Numbered from the stretch's first letter, positions 25,049 to 35,800 are shown. The stretch: DNA of 64,000 nt from Algoriphagus winogradskyi (GCF_900182815.1 NZ_FXUA01000002.1:558001-622000); one strand, 5' to 3'. A program made the numbers and translations. The notes: generated by a model from the sequence alone, not told the origin.

Positions 25049-26040
25049 TTGATGGATTGTGGTTGAGTTATTTTTATGATCCCTTTTTTAAAAATTTTGC
25101 GTTCTTGAAGAGCCATAAGTCCACTTGGTGCATTTTCTAAAGCATATAATCCTAGGTCGTGTCCAGTGATTTTTCCTTCCAAAATCCAGTGAAAAAGGGT
25201 CTCCATATTCTGCCTATTCTGTGAAGCTTCCACTTTTGAGAAATTCCCCCAGAATACACCAACAATAGAACATCCTTTGAGTAAAGGTAGATTCATGGGG
25301 ATTTTAGGAATATCTCCATTGGCAAATCCTACAATCAGGTACCGGCCTTTCCATGCGATTCCTCGCAAAGCGGGATCAGTGTACTTTCCTCCAACAGGGT
25401 CTAAAATCACATCAACTCCCTTTCCATTTGTTAATTCCTTAATTCTGGATTTCAGATCTTCCGTTTCGTAATTGATCGTTTCATCAGCACCTTTACATCT
25501 GCAGTATTCAAGTTTTTCATCCGAAGATGCACAGGCAATGACTTTTGCTCCCATGGCTTTTCCCAATTCAACTGCAGCAATCCCGATTGCGCCGGAAGCT
25601 CCTAGCACAAGTAAGGTTTCTCCTTCCTGAAGATTTGCCCGATCTTTCAACCCATGAAAAGCTGTGCTTAAGGAATAAAGAGATCCAGCAGCTATTTTTG
25701 AGGAAATTTCATCAGGAAGTACAAAAATTCGATCAGTATCCACAGCTATTTTCTCCGCAAATCCACCCCAGCGACAAAGCGCCAAGACGCGATCTCCAAT
25801 CTTCAGATTGCTAACACTATCGCCTAATTCGATGATTTTACCCACTACTTCTCCACCAGGAGAAAAAGGAAGCTCTGGCTTAAATTGATACTTGTTTTGG
25901 ATGATCAGCAAATCAGGATAGCTCACACCACATACTTCTACTTGGATCAAAACTTGATTTTCCTTCGGTCTAGGATCAGGTAATTCTCCAATTTTTAAAT
26001 TTTCAGGTAGGCCAAACTCCTCGCAAATAACTGCTTTCAT
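25045..26040 (-). CDS. NADPH:quinone oxidoreductase-like MDR protein
   Basis: 331 aa zinc-independent medium-chain dehydrogenase of the quinone oxidoreductase (QOR) group. Evidence is the GroES-like N-terminus (PDPRPKENQVLIQVEVCGVSYPDLL), PFSPGGEVVGKI, and the nucleotide-binding segment LLVLGASGAIGIAAVELGKAMGAKVIACASS. The zinc-ligand pattern of alcohol dehydrogenases is absent (GGE replaces GHE). It would reduce quinones or enones with NADPH. It is monocistronic. Confidence 0.88.
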   Translation of the reverse strand: MKAVICEEFGLPENLKIGELPDPRPKENQVLIQVEVCGVSYPDLLIIQNKYQFKPELPFSPGGEVVGKIIELGDSVSNLKIGDRVLALCRWGGFAEKIAVDTDRIFVLPDEISSKIAAGSLYSLSTAFHGLKDRANLQEGETLLVLGASGAIGIAAVELGKAMGAKVIACASSDEKLEYCRCKGADETINYETEDLKSRIKELTNGKGVDVILDPVGGKYTDPALRGIAWKGRYLIVGFANGDIPKIPMNLPLLKGCSIVGVFWGNFSKVEASQNRQNMETLFHWILEGKITGHDLGLYALENAPSGLMALQERKIFKKGIIKITQPQSIK

Positions 26041-26230
26041 TTCGATGTAATTTTTTTACGATAAAAATCTTTAAGGTATGTTTTCTATGATTCTATTTGG
26101 CTAAACTTTTTCGCCACCAATCAGCTTCTCTGGTTCTTGCTACCTTCCTGCCTGACAATTACATCTTTAAAATAGGCATTTCAGGCTGAAAAGGATAATT
26201 TTGAAGCTGTACTAAATAATCCCCAGATAT

Positions 26231-27619
26231 ATGGCAGTTAATGATTTTATCCGAGACAACAAAGATCGATTTCTTAATGAATTGTTGGATTTGCTCCGCA
26301 TTCCTTCGGTAAGTGCTGATCCTAAATTTAAAGATGATGTTTTTGCTGCGGCTAATTTTGTGAAGGAAAGCTTGGAAAAAGCAGGTGCTGATGTAGTGGA
26401 AATTTGCCAGACGAAAGGTTATCCAATTGTTTACGGAGAGAAAATCATTGACCCTACTTTGCAGACGGTTTTGGTGTATGGACATTACGATGTGCAGCCT
26501 GCTGATCCTTATGAACTTTGGGATTCTCCTCCTTTTGAGCCCGTGATCAAAAAGACGAAGATTCATCCCGAAGGAGCAATTTTCGCTCGTGGATCTGCGG
26601 ATGATAAGGGTCAGTTTTACATGTATGTCAAAGCTTTTGAAGCGATGATGGCTTCAGGAGATTTGCCTTGCAATGTCAAATTTATGATCGAAGGAGAAGA
26701 GGAAGTTGGGTCTGACAACTTGGATAAATTCGTCATCGAAAATAAAGAAAAGCTGAAAGCAGACGTCATTTTGATTTCTGATACGCATATGATTTCCATG
26801 CAAGATCCTTCCATCACGGTTGGTCTTCGCGGCATGGCTTACATGGAAGTGGAAGTAACTGGATCCAATCGAGACCTTCACTCAGGTACATACGGAGGAG
26901 CTGTTGCCAACCCGATTAATGTACTTTGTGATATGATTGCTTCCATGCAGGATGAGAATAAGCATATTACCATTCCTGGGTTCTACGATAAGGTGCAAGA
27001 GCTGACGGCTGCGCAAAGAGCACGCTTGAACGAGGCTCCATTTGATCTAAATGAGTATAAAGAGAAATTAGATATTGATGATGTGCATGGGGAAGAAGGC
27101 TATACGACTATTGAGCGTGTTGGTATTCGTCCTACGCTAGATGTCAACGGTATCTGGGGTGGATATATTGGAGAAGGAGCCAAAACGGTTTTGCCGTCAA
27201 AAGCACATGCGAAAATCTCTATGCGTCTCGTACCTGATCAGGACTGGAGAGAAATCGCTGAGTTATTCGAAAATCACTTCAAATCTATTGCTCCAAAATC
27301 AGTAAAAGTAAAAGTGAAAGCTCATCATGGCGGTTCCCCTGCGGTAGTTTCCGATTCATCTGTTGGTTACAAAGCAGCAGAAGCTGCAATGGAAGAGACT
27401 TTTGGGAAAAGACCAATTCCGACTCGCGAAGGTGGATCTATTCCTATCGTTGCGTTGTTCCAAAAGGAATTAGGTTCTGATCCAATTCTGTTTGGTTTTG
27501 GGCTTGATACGGATGCATTACATTCACCTAATGAGCACTACGGCGTAAAGAATTACTTTATCGGTATAGAAACTATTGCGGCGTTCTTCCGTCAATTTAG
27601 AAAGCTAAGCGACCACTAA
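26231..27619 (+). CDS. M20 family dipeptidase / metallopeptidase
   Basis: 462 aa di-zinc M20 peptidase. Ligand motifs are VYGHYDVQPADP (His and the catalytic Asp), ARGSADDKGQ (bridging Asp) and EGEEEVGS (catalytic Glu plus Glu ligand). The dimerisation domain follows, and LDTDALHSPNEHYGVKNY holds the last His. It resembles cytosolic nonspecific dipeptidase / carnosinase-like proteins. There is no signal peptide, so it acts in the cytoplasm on peptides. Confidence 0.93.
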   Translation: MAVNDFIRDNKDRFLNELLDLLRIPSVSADPKFKDDVFAAANFVKESLEKAGADVVEICQTKGYPIVYGEKIIDPTLQTVLVYGHYDVQPADPYELWDSPPFEPVIKKTKIHPEGAIFARGSADDKGQFYMYVKAFEAMMASGDLPCNVKFMIEGEEEVGSDNLDKFVIENKEKLKADVILISDTHMISMQDPSITVGLRGMAYMEVEVTGSNRDLHSGTYGGAVANPINVLCDMIASMQDENKHITIPGFYDKVQELTAAQRARLNEAPFDLNEYKEKLDIDDVHGEEGYTTIERVGIRPTLDVNGIWGGYIGEGAKTVLPSKAHAKISMRLVPDQDWREIAELFENHFKSIAPKSVKVKVKAHHGGSPAVVSDSSVGYKAAEAAMEETFGKRPIPTREGGSIPIVALFQKELGSDPILFGFGLDTDALHSPNEHYGVKNYFIGIETIAAFFRQFRKLSDH

Positions 27620-27681
27620 TAATTGGCTTAATGCTTTATCTTGTAGTTCAATAATTCTCTTACCTCTATTTTCTTTTCCAT

Positions 27682-27714
27682 CAGGTTGGAAGACCGAAGA
27701 CGGATGACCGGAAG
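27682..27714 (+). repeat. Dispersed intergenic repeat, GACCGAAGACGGATGACCG family, copy 1
   Basis: The core GACCGAAGACGGATGACCG, flanked by CAGGTTGGAA, lies between the dipeptidase and dsbD. The reverse complement recurs nearly identically at 59980-60011 and a variant at 36621-36647. All copies are intergenic. Confidence 0.7.
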
Positions 27715-27817
27715 TCTTGAATTCGCTAGAGTTAGCCATATTAGAAGACGAGTTTGTTCTGGTAGTAAAATAAATGAGGTTACTCAAAAAAGTAAATTGC
27801 TAATCAATCATTCTTTC

Positions 27818-29911
27818 ATGACTAAAACCAAAGGAAAATCAGGAAAACTACTGCTACTGGTACTGCTTTTCTTCAGTTTCTACGCTCAAGCACAGATTAT
27901 TGCTCCGCCAAAATGGACGATTTCAATCGAGCCAAAAAGTCTGGTTCAAGGTGAAGAGGCTAAGTTGGTATTCGAAGCACAAATTCCAATTGGTTGGTAT
28001 ATCTATGCCAATGATTTTGATCCGGATCTAGGTCCGATTTTGGCGACTTTGGAGTTGGATAATTCTGAAGAATATACTTTGACAGGTGGTTTTAAAGCCA
28101 TTGATTCCAAGACAAAATATGAAGATATCTGGGAAGGTGATGTAAAGTATTTTATAGGTAAAGGGAGGTTTGAGCAATTATTTATCCCTAAAAGTACCTC
28201 AGGAAAGATTACCGGAACGCTGGCATATCAAATGTGTTCTGATGTCTCAGGTAAGTGTGTTAATTATGATCTTGATATAGAGACTGAATTCGAGGCTAGT
28301 GAGCCTGCTATTACCTCAACTCCTTCAGAAAGTACTGTTCTAGCAATAGATTCAGTTTCTTCTTCTGATTCTGAAACAGAGGATACTCCTTTTGGTATCC
28401 AGGAAAATCAGGTGGATGAGCCAGTTGCCAATTCTTCTCCATCTATTGAGATCGTTCAAGTTCAAGAGAGCGAATCACTATTAGGTTTTATGGTATTGGC
28501 TTTCCTTGCTGGACTTGCAGCTTTACTGACACCTTGTGTGTTCCCTATGATTCCTATGACGGTAAGTTTCTTCACTGGCCGTGCTGGGAGCAAAGCAACA
28601 GGAATACGAAATGCCATCATTTATGGCTTGTCGATTATTGCTATTTATACAATTGCTGGAACTGCAGTGGCCGCTATTCAAGGTCCTGAATTCGCCAATT
28701 GGCTCGCAACACATTGGCTTCCGAATCTTTTTTTCTTCGGGATTTTTATCTTTTTCGCCTTGGCTTTTCTTGGGATGTTTGAGATTACTTTGCCTTCTGG
28801 CTTTGTAAACAAAGTAGATGAAAAGGCTGAAAAAGGTGGTTTGACAGGGATTTTCTTTATGGCATTCACACTCGTGTTAGTGTCGTTTTCCTGCACAGGC
28901 CCTATCGTTGGATCTATTTTGATCTCTTCGGCTGGTGGAGAATTGATTAAACCGATTCTGGGAATGTTTGCATTCTCCCTAGCCTTTGCAATTCCATTTA
29001 CGCTGTTTGCTATTTTCCCTGAATGGATGAATCGCTTGCCGAAGTCCGGCGGATGGCTGAATTCTGTGAAAGTGGTTTTGGGATTTCTAGAACTGGCTTT
29101 AGCTTTCAAATTCCTTTCCATCGCTGATCTGGTATATCACTGGGGAATCCTGGATCGGGATATTTTCTTAATTATCTGGATTGTGATTTTCTCTGGATTG
29201 GGACTTTATCTTTTGGGTAAAATCCGCCTTCCACACGATTCACCAATGGATGCCATAGGGGTGCCAAGACTACTTTTGGCTTTGTTCACCTTTATGTTTG
29301 TGCTTTACATGATTCCAGGTCTTTTTGGAGCGCCGCTGAAATACCTAAGCGGTTACCTTCCTCCTATGTCCACCCAGCAGTTTAAATTGACTGGTGGGCA
29401 AAGTATGGTTGAGGCTGGAGAGAATATCCTGGGTGAACCAGTAAAATATGCAGATATCCCACTGGAAATACCTCTCGGTATTCAGGGGTATTTTGACTAT
29501 GAGCAAGCGATGAGAGCTGCAAAAAAGGCAAATAAGCCACTTCTCATTGACTTCACTGGGCATGGATGTGTGAACTGCCGAAAAATGGAGGAAAACGTCT
29601 GGGTAGATCCGCAGGTTCTGAAGAGGCTGAAAGAAGATTTTGTAATGGTAGCACTCTATATCGATGAGCGATTGGAGCTTCCTGAAAGCGATTGGTACAC
29701 CTCAGAATACGACGGAAAAGTCAAGAAGACTTTGGGTAAGCAAAATGCTGATTTCCAGATTACCCACTTTCAAAACAATGCACAGCCTTACTATGTGATC
29801 CTAGATCACAGTGAAAATCTCCTCGCTCAGCCTAAGGGATATGAAACCGATATTCAGGAATTTGTTGAGTTTTTAGACGGAGCGAAAGAGAGGTTTAAGC
29901 AAGCGAATTAA
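27818..29911 (+). CDS. dsbD: Thiol:disulfide interchange protein DsbD
   Basis: 697 aa. A signal peptide (LLLLVLLFFSFYAQAQ) precedes an N-terminal periplasmic domain (to about residue 150, with C in QMCSDVSGKCVNYDL). About eight membrane segments follow with the redox cysteines at C240 (LTPCVFPMIP) and in SFSCTGPIVGS. The C-terminal thioredoxin domain has C584-V-N-C587. It carries electrons from cytoplasmic thioredoxin to periplasmic substrates. The start at 27818 is preferred: the 44-codon extension from 27686 would translate through the dispersed repeat. Confidence 0.95.
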   Translation: MTKTKGKSGKLLLLVLLFFSFYAQAQIIAPPKWTISIEPKSLVQGEEAKLVFEAQIPIGWYIYANDFDPDLGPILATLELDNSEEYTLTGGFKAIDSKTKYEDIWEGDVKYFIGKGRFEQLFIPKSTSGKITGTLAYQMCSDVSGKCVNYDLDIETEFEASEPAITSTPSESTVLAIDSVSSSDSETEDTPFGIQENQVDEPVANSSPSIEIVQVQESESLLGFMVLAFLAGLAALLTPCVFPMIPMTVSFFTGRAGSKATGIRNAIIYGLSIIAIYTIAGTAVAAIQGPEFANWLATHWLPNLFFFGIFIFFALAFLGMFEITLPSGFVNKVDEKAEKGGLTGIFFMAFTLVLVSFSCTGPIVGSILISSAGGELIKPILGMFAFSLAFAIPFTLFAIFPEWMNRLPKSGGWLNSVKVVLGFLELALAFKFLSIADLVYHWGILDRDIFLIIWIVIFSGLGLYLLGKIRLPHDSPMDAIGVPRLLLALFTFMFVLYMIPGLFGAPLKYLSGYLPPMSTQQFKLTGGQSMVEAGENILGEPVKYADIPLEIPLGIQGYFDYEQAMRAAKKANKPLLIDFTGHGCVNCRKMEENVWVDPQVLKRLKEDFVMVALYIDERLELPESDWYTSEYDGKVKKTLGKQNADFQITHFQNNAQPYYVILDHSENLLAQPKGYETDIQEFVEFLDGAKERFKQAN

Positions 29912-31185
29912 TCTTGCTTCATTTTATAGGTCAGCAATCTAGGATTCACAATCAATTGCACCCAACCCCAGTTATTGGTGTTTTCTGAACTTGTTCCGCC
30001 TTTCACAGCACTCATACTTTCCGTGGCAAATAGCTGAGAGTAACCCACATTCATTTTCACATATTTTCCCAGGGAGTTACCATAGACTAAGTCAAGCTCT
30101 GTTCCCAGATTTTGTGATAAATCGTTTGCCATTTCACCGTTGGCAAAAAACACGTGAGCATTCAGACCCAAAGTGGATTTCTCTCCAGTTGGTAAGGCTA
30201 TTTTTCCATAGACATCATTCAGTCCTACGTTATTGGCATGATTTCCCACGTAGAAGTAATCCATGTATCCATTGAATTTATGGTTGGTACCATAAAGAGG
30301 GAAGAAGGATTTATTCTTTTCTTCGCCAGCTTGATCTGTCCCACTCAATGACTCAAAGCCTCCAATTAAAGTCACTTTTCCAGCTTTATATTTTGCCTCA
30401 ACCATGTATTGGTACGCGCTCAGATCTGTGGAGGCATTTGCCTTTCCAGTCTGCAAATAAGCTGAACCCGTAATAATGAGGGCAGAAAGCGGGAAGGTAA
30501 AGTAAGTGCCTGTAGTCTGGCGGTAATAAAGTCCGTCTGTCTGAGGAATGGGATCGCTACTGTACTTCTGAAAACCATTATTCATAAAGAGAAAGCTAAT
30601 CGATCCTTTGTCCCACGCCTTAGTAAGGTGAGCCATTTGCATGGATTTGTAGGAGAAAAACCCAGTAATGGTATAGTCACTACCTATAGTTTTTTGATTC
30701 TCCTGATTGTAGGCAAAAGCTAAATCCAGCTTGAACTGATCTTTGGAATACTGGATCATCGCGGCATCATGAAATCTTCCCTGCATCGCCCAATCCACTT
30801 CGCCAAGTATTCTCTGATCATCATAAGAAATCGTTTGACGGCCAAGCTTTAATGCCCAGTTTGGAGTAAAAGAATAGCGAAGCCAAGCCTGAAAAAGGCC
30901 AAAAGAGTCATTTCCATCTGCTGCACTGAGTTGCTGGGTGTCGCCCCAGGTACTTACGTCCTGTACACTTAAGTAGAGGCTTAGCTTTTCGTCTTGAAAA
31001 CCCAAATTGAGTCTAGATCGCTGCGTTACAAATGCTGCAGGTTTTCCATTATCTGGGAATAGGCTACCAAAGCCGTGTCTATATTCAAACCGAGGACGTA
31101 TGTCCGCGTCTAATGTGAATTCCTGAGCCAATACAATTTGATGGTATGCTACGAAGGCAAGAATTAGCGTAAAAATCTTTTTCAT
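29908..31185 (-). CDS. Alginate-export-type outer membrane porin of the nitrate island
   Basis: 425 aa from ATG 31185, with a signal peptide (MKKIFTLILAFVAYHQIVLAQ). It resembles the alginate_exp / porin barrel family: LDADIRPRFEYRHGFG, QRSRLNLGF, WALKLGRQTISYDDQRILG, and a C-terminal strand ending LTYKMKQD. In the ORF an upstream start (31218) lies inside the promoter region and is rejected. Two 16-bp inverted repeats like those before nirB and the nitrate transporter lie upstream, so it is probably a nitrate-regulated porin that admits nitrate/nitrite. It overlaps the dsbD stop by 4 bp. Confidence 0.8.
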   Translation of the reverse strand: MKKIFTLILAFVAYHQIVLAQEFTLDADIRPRFEYRHGFGSLFPDNGKPAAFVTQRSRLNLGFQDEKLSLYLSVQDVSTWGDTQQLSAADGNDSFGLFQAWLRYSFTPNWALKLGRQTISYDDQRILGEVDWAMQGRFHDAAMIQYSKDQFKLDLAFAYNQENQKTIGSDYTITGFFSYKSMQMAHLTKAWDKGSISFLFMNNGFQKYSSDPIPQTDGLYYRQTTGTYFTFPLSALIITGSAYLQTGKANASTDLSAYQYMVEAKYKAGKVTLIGGFESLSGTDQAGEEKNKSFFPLYGTNHKFNGYMDYFYVGNHANNVGLNDVYGKIALPTGEKSTLGLNAHVFFANGEMANDLSQNLGTELDLVYGNSLGKYVKMNVGYSQLFATESMSAVKGGTSSENTNNWGWVQLIVNPRLLTYKMKQD

Positions 31186-31215
31186 AGTTCGAGTGTTAGT
31201 GGTTAAATCTCGAAC

Positions 31216-31223
31216 CAAATATA
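31216..31223 (-). promoter_or_regulatory. Candidate -7 box of the porin gene
   Basis: The minus strand reads TATATTTG, matching TAnnTTTG. It overlaps the first two bases of the 31222-31237 inverted repeat, as at nirB. Confidence 0.5.
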
Positions 31224-31237
31224 AGTATAAATACTTA
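31222..31237. promoter_or_regulatory. Candidate NarL-like operator, porin promoter site 1
   Basis: TAAGTAT-AA-ATACTTA is a 7-2-7 inverted repeat with perfectly complementary arms, the geometry used by NarL-type response regulators. Its centre is about 44 bp upstream of the porin ATG. Confidence 0.65.
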
Positions 31238-31254
31238 TTATATTTTAAATAAAA

Positions 31255-31270
31255 TACGTATAAATACTAA
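31255..31270. promoter_or_regulatory. Candidate NarL-like operator, porin promoter site 2
   Basis: TACGTAT-AA-ATACTAA has the same 7-2-7 layout. Its centre is 33 bp from site 1, about three DNA turns, so the two sites would lie on the same face of the helix. Confidence 0.55.
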
Positions 31271-31348
31271 GTTTTATATTTTCTGGAATTTCTAACATTT
31301 CTTCTCGAATCGATTTAAATGCTTCCACTGAATACAGATCACTGCTCA

Positions 31349-32812
31349 CTATTCAACTTGCTTTTCAAAAGTCTTTTTCACAAACTTCGATTTAGGAGCT
31401 TCGCAAAGAGAGCAAAGGTAAGTCTCGGGTAAATCCTCAAATGCAGTCAATGGAGCTATATTCTGAACCAAATCTCCGTATGCTGGATCATAAACTGTGA
31501 GGCAATCCGAGCATTGATAAGCTTCAGTTTTTATAGTCTCCTTTGGAGTAGCCAATTTTTTGGAACCCTCTGGCTTTTTTCCCAACTGCTCGAAGTACAT
31601 CTTACTTAGCTCGATCAAAAGTCCCGGCAATTCTACCTTATCCACTTCTTGTACGTAGACGATGTATTGCTGTGAGTTTGGATCAAAGTTTTTTGCATAA
31701 AGAAGATTGTACGTATTTCGGATTTTGATGCCTTCCAATCCTGCCGGTGGCTGATTTTTCTCTATGATGATGGAGGTGAAGTAATATGCCTTTCTGGTGT
31801 AATCAGTGATTCCAAAAGTAAGTCCGTAAGTACTGATATCCCGCTTGTCAAAGTTGTCAACAAGATATTCTTTGAGTTTCAGCGCAGATTTATTGTTGAC
31901 AGGAAGATGCCAATTCAGTTCCAGCATGGAGTGTCGCACATTGATTCCGTAATGGCCCAGCAGTCTTTCCCATTCGATTTTTGTGTTTTCTGGAATTCCT
32001 TTAATGATAATGGATTTCCAGGGCGTGATGGAGATTTTTCCGATTCGGCTGTCCGCACAGAGGTCACAGAGCACCTTCAAAAAGTCTATGTAGTACTTAT
32101 TATTTCTCCAATACAATCCCAGCCAATAGCGATCGTCTCCCACACGATTGATGCCTTCGTAGTAGGGAAACGGGTAAAAGGGAACTTCAAGTGGAGTGTC
32201 CACTGTACGGTTATTGGAATCCACAGCGTCATTCACCAACTCAAATAGAAACTCCACATCGGCTGGCTCTTCCTTCAAAATCTCTTCAATTGCTGCAGCT
32301 ACTTTTGCTATATCCCAACTGTAAATAAGCGCTGGATACATCATTGTCTCTTCCCATTCTGGCAGACGGACGTACAGATACCAGTAATCCTCGTGTGCAG
32401 AAGCTATGAAATTCAAATGCCCCGTGAAAAGTGGTACAAGGCGCTGTTTGGGGTCTGTAATGTTGATTTTTAGGTTTGGCTGTACTCTGAATTGTTCCAA
32501 AATATACAGATATCGATCCCCAGTCAGCCAAGGGGTGTTAGGAAAAATGTCTGATGAAACGTAAGAAGAAACAATATTTTCCACCCCCAATTCCTCCGGA
32601 GACACCAATTGAAATTTATCCTGAGAATCAATTTCCAGCGTATCATCATCTTTGATAAAGAGAATATCTTGACGAGAGCCCAATGAAATAGTGTCCAAAC
32701 CGGCACTTTCTGCCAGTTCCAAAATCTGCTTTAATTCTGCGGGTGAAAGTACTCCGCCTCTTACGACTACTCTAGAATAATTTTGTGTCATCTGCTTACA
32801 AGTTACTTTCAA
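31349..32812 (-). CDS. Rubredoxin-domain protein with degenerate nitrite/sulfite reductase half-domains
   Basis: 487 aa. The C-terminus (about 425-480) is a rubredoxin-like iron site: YQCSDCLTVYDPAYGD and LCSLCEAPKS give two CxxC pairs. The rest looks like two ferredoxin-like half domains of the nitrite/sulfite reductase type (RVVVRGGVLSPAELKQILELAESAGLDTISLGSR, and DLCADSRIGKISITPWKSIIIKGI). The C-x5-C and C-x3-C ligands of the siroheme/4Fe4S site are absent, so it is not a catalytic nitrite reductase. It sits 27 bp after the nitrate reductase fusion gene and probably supplies electrons to it. Start could be codon 1 or Met 8. Confidence 0.75.
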   Translation of the reverse strand: MKVTCKQMTQNYSRVVVRGGVLSPAELKQILELAESAGLDTISLGSRQDILFIKDDDTLEIDSQDKFQLVSPEELGVENIVSSYVSSDIFPNTPWLTGDRYLYILEQFRVQPNLKINITDPKQRLVPLFTGHLNFIASAHEDYWYLYVRLPEWEETMMYPALIYSWDIAKVAAAIEEILKEEPADVEFLFELVNDAVDSNNRTVDTPLEVPFYPFPYYEGINRVGDDRYWLGLYWRNNKYYIDFLKVLCDLCADSRIGKISITPWKSIIIKGIPENTKIEWERLLGHYGINVRHSMLELNWHLPVNNKSALKLKEYLVDNFDKRDISTYGLTFGITDYTRKAYYFTSIIIEKNQPPAGLEGIKIRNTYNLLYAKNFDPNSQQYIVYVQEVDKVELPGLLIELSKMYFEQLGKKPEGSKKLATPKETIKTEAYQCSDCLTVYDPAYGDLVQNIAPLTAFEDLPETYLCSLCEAPKSKFVKKTFEKQVE

Positions 32813-32839
32813 AGGATTTACTCAGGGTGATGGTTGATT

Positions 32840-35800
32840 TCACGCCAGTACTTTTGATTGGTGAAGAATCTCTCTAACTTCTGTTTTACAACTTCCGCAA
32901 CCCAAACCAGCTCCTGTTTGCTGGCATAGAGCAGTAAAATCCGTGCATCCTCCTGCAATAGCTTCCTGGATATTTCCCTCGCCTACACGGCTACAGCTAC
33001 ATACTAATTTTCCTATTACTGGCCTTGTATCAGAAGATCCCATGAGCAGTGATTTCCTTTTTTCAGATAGCTCAATTTTGTTTTCGATAAGGGATTTGAA
33101 CTCAGCAAATTCATTTTTATCCCCCATCAGCACAGCGCCAATTAGCAAGTCATCTTTGACGATACACTTCTTGTAATAGCGACGACTGATATCGGTGAAA
33201 ATGATTTCCTCGTAGCTATCATCATTTTCAGGTATGATGATATCCCCAATACTGCACAGTTCCAAATCCTTAAATTTCAGAATGTTCATCAGCACGGATC
33301 CGCTATAAATGCTGCTGACATCACCAGCGATATAATTTGCCAAAACCATAGCTTGCTCCTCAGCAGCAGAAGTGATTCCGAAGAGTTGATTTTGGAATTC
33401 TGCGATCTCGCCTATGGCAAAAATGTTAGGATAATTGGTCTGTAAGTGCTGATTGACCTTGATGCCACGACCACATAAAATCCCGTTATCCCGGGCAATT
33501 TTGATATTCGGCTGAGTGCCAATGGCGTAAACTACTGCATTGGCGTAAATGATTTTTCCGCTTTTCAGCGTGATGGAAAGCGACTTGTGTTCTTCATCAT
33601 CGAAAACTGTGCTCACTTCGTTGTCGAAATACACGTGAATTCCACGCTCCTGCACATCCAATGAAAGCAGCTTGCTGGAAACCTCATCCAGTTGTCGTTC
33701 CATGAGTCTGGAAGCGCGCTGCACGATGGTCACTTTCACACGGTTGTGCTGTAAGGCCGCAGCAAGTTCTAGTCCCAACAAGCCACCGCCGATAATCACG
33801 ACATGCTGATTTTCAGGTGGTAACTTGGTCGAGTCTAAGTAATCTTTGAATCGATCCGCATCAATTTTACTTCGCATTGTGAATCTACCAGGCAGGTCTA
33901 GCTGAGCATCTTTCGGTATAAAAGCTCTACTTCCTGTAGCTAGGATCAACTTGTCGAAAGGATATTCATGCCCATTATCGTCAACCACCACCTGCTTTTC
34001 TGGATCGATCTTTTCTATGGAAAGGCCAGTATGAAGAGAGATTTTAAGCTTCTGAAGCTCATATTCCTTTATCTTCTGAAGCTGCTCCCAAGTCAGTTCT
34101 TCGGTCACATATTCCGGTAATAGAACCCTGTTGTAGAACGGATGGGGTTCCTTCGAAAATACATGAATCTGATCGGAATCATTATGCTCTCGGTAGTTTT
34201 GGATAAAACGGAAAGCGGCGGCTCCGGCGCCCACTACCACTATTTTCTCTTTTTCTTTTTTGTATTTGGATACTGATACCGTCGTAAATTTAAAATCCGG
34301 TTCCTTGGACTGCGGATCGACCACAGTTTTGGTCAGGTTATTTGCTCGATTGAGATCACTTTGAAGTTGCTTGCCCCAGTGCATTGGGAGAAAAACTACG
34401 CCTTCTAGAATGCTTTTGGAAAGCTTGGCCTTCACACGAACGATGCCGTTTTTGCTTTTGACCTCTACAACATCACCATCTTTCACCTTGTCCAAATAGG
34501 CATCTATGGGATTAATTTCTAGTACTGGACTTGGGTAATGCGTACGAAGTCGGGATACTTTTCCCGTCTTGGTCATCGTGTGCCACTGATCACGAACACG
34601 TCCTGTCGTAAGAATCAAAGGATATTCCTTGCTCGTTTTTTCGGAAGTGTTTTCTATTTGAGCAGGGATATTGAAGATCGCTTTTTGAGTCGGTGTATAG
34701 AATTTATTGTCTGAAAATAGTCGCGCGGTTCCTGTGTGTCTGTATTCTGGAACAGGCCATTGGAAGGTGCCCTCACTTTTCAGTCTATCGTAGTTCAAAA
34801 AGGAAATATCAATGTTCGTACCTTTGGTCATGGCACAATATTCCTCGTAAATCTCCTCCGTATTGTTAAAATTAAAGCCTCGGAAACCCATTCTGCGGGC
34901 AAAATCGCAAAGTATCTCTACGTCAGGTCTAGCTTCTCCCGGAGGATTGATTCCTTTGTTGAGGTAAGAAATTCTACGCTCAGAATTGGTCATAGTGCCT
35001 TCTTTCTCCAGCCATCCTGCTGCAGGCAGAACCAAATCTGCATATTCAACCGTGTCAGCTTTGTGTGAAATATCCTGAACGACTACGAATTTGGCATTTT
35101 TCATCGCCTTTTCGATCTTCTTCGAATTTGGCAAACTCACCATAGGGTTGGTGCAGATGATCCAAACGGCCTTCATTTCCCCACTTTCCAAAGCCTCAAA
35201 CATCTCAGTGGCAGATAATCCAGGTTCTGGAGAAATCTCATTTACGCCCCAAAAATTCGCGACTTCCTGTCGGTGTACAGGATTATTCAAGTCCTTGTGA
35301 ACAGCCAGTAAACTCGCCATTCCACCCACTTCACGCCCTCCCATGGCATTTGGCTGACCTGTGAGAGAAAAGGGCCCATTTCCAGGTTTCCCGATTCTGC
35401 CAGTTACCAAAGAAAGGTTCAGCAGAGAAAAATTCTTATCGGTACCTATGGCGCTTTGGTTGAGCCCCATCGCCCACATGCTGATGAATCCTTTGGATTC
35501 GCCGATGATCTCTGCTACTTTTTTAATGTCGTCAACAGAAATTCCGCAGAGTTTTGAAGCTTCTTTCAAGGAAGTTGCCATCACTTGCTTGCGGTACTTC
35601 AGGTAGTTTTCGGTGTGATTTTCTATGAATTCTTTATCTGCCAGTCCGATTTCTATGATTCTACGGCCGATGGCGTTGTATAAAATAATGTCAGTGCCGG
35701 GAATGATTTGCAGGTGAATATCCGCGAAAGTAGCAGAATCGGTTTTGCGTGGATCCACGACTATTATCTTCACATTGGGATTTTTCTCCTTATGCTTTTC

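Noticed and set aside
27686-27817. 44-codon N-terminal extension of DsbD
   Set aside because: It reads through the dispersed repeat and precedes a good signal peptide start at 27818.
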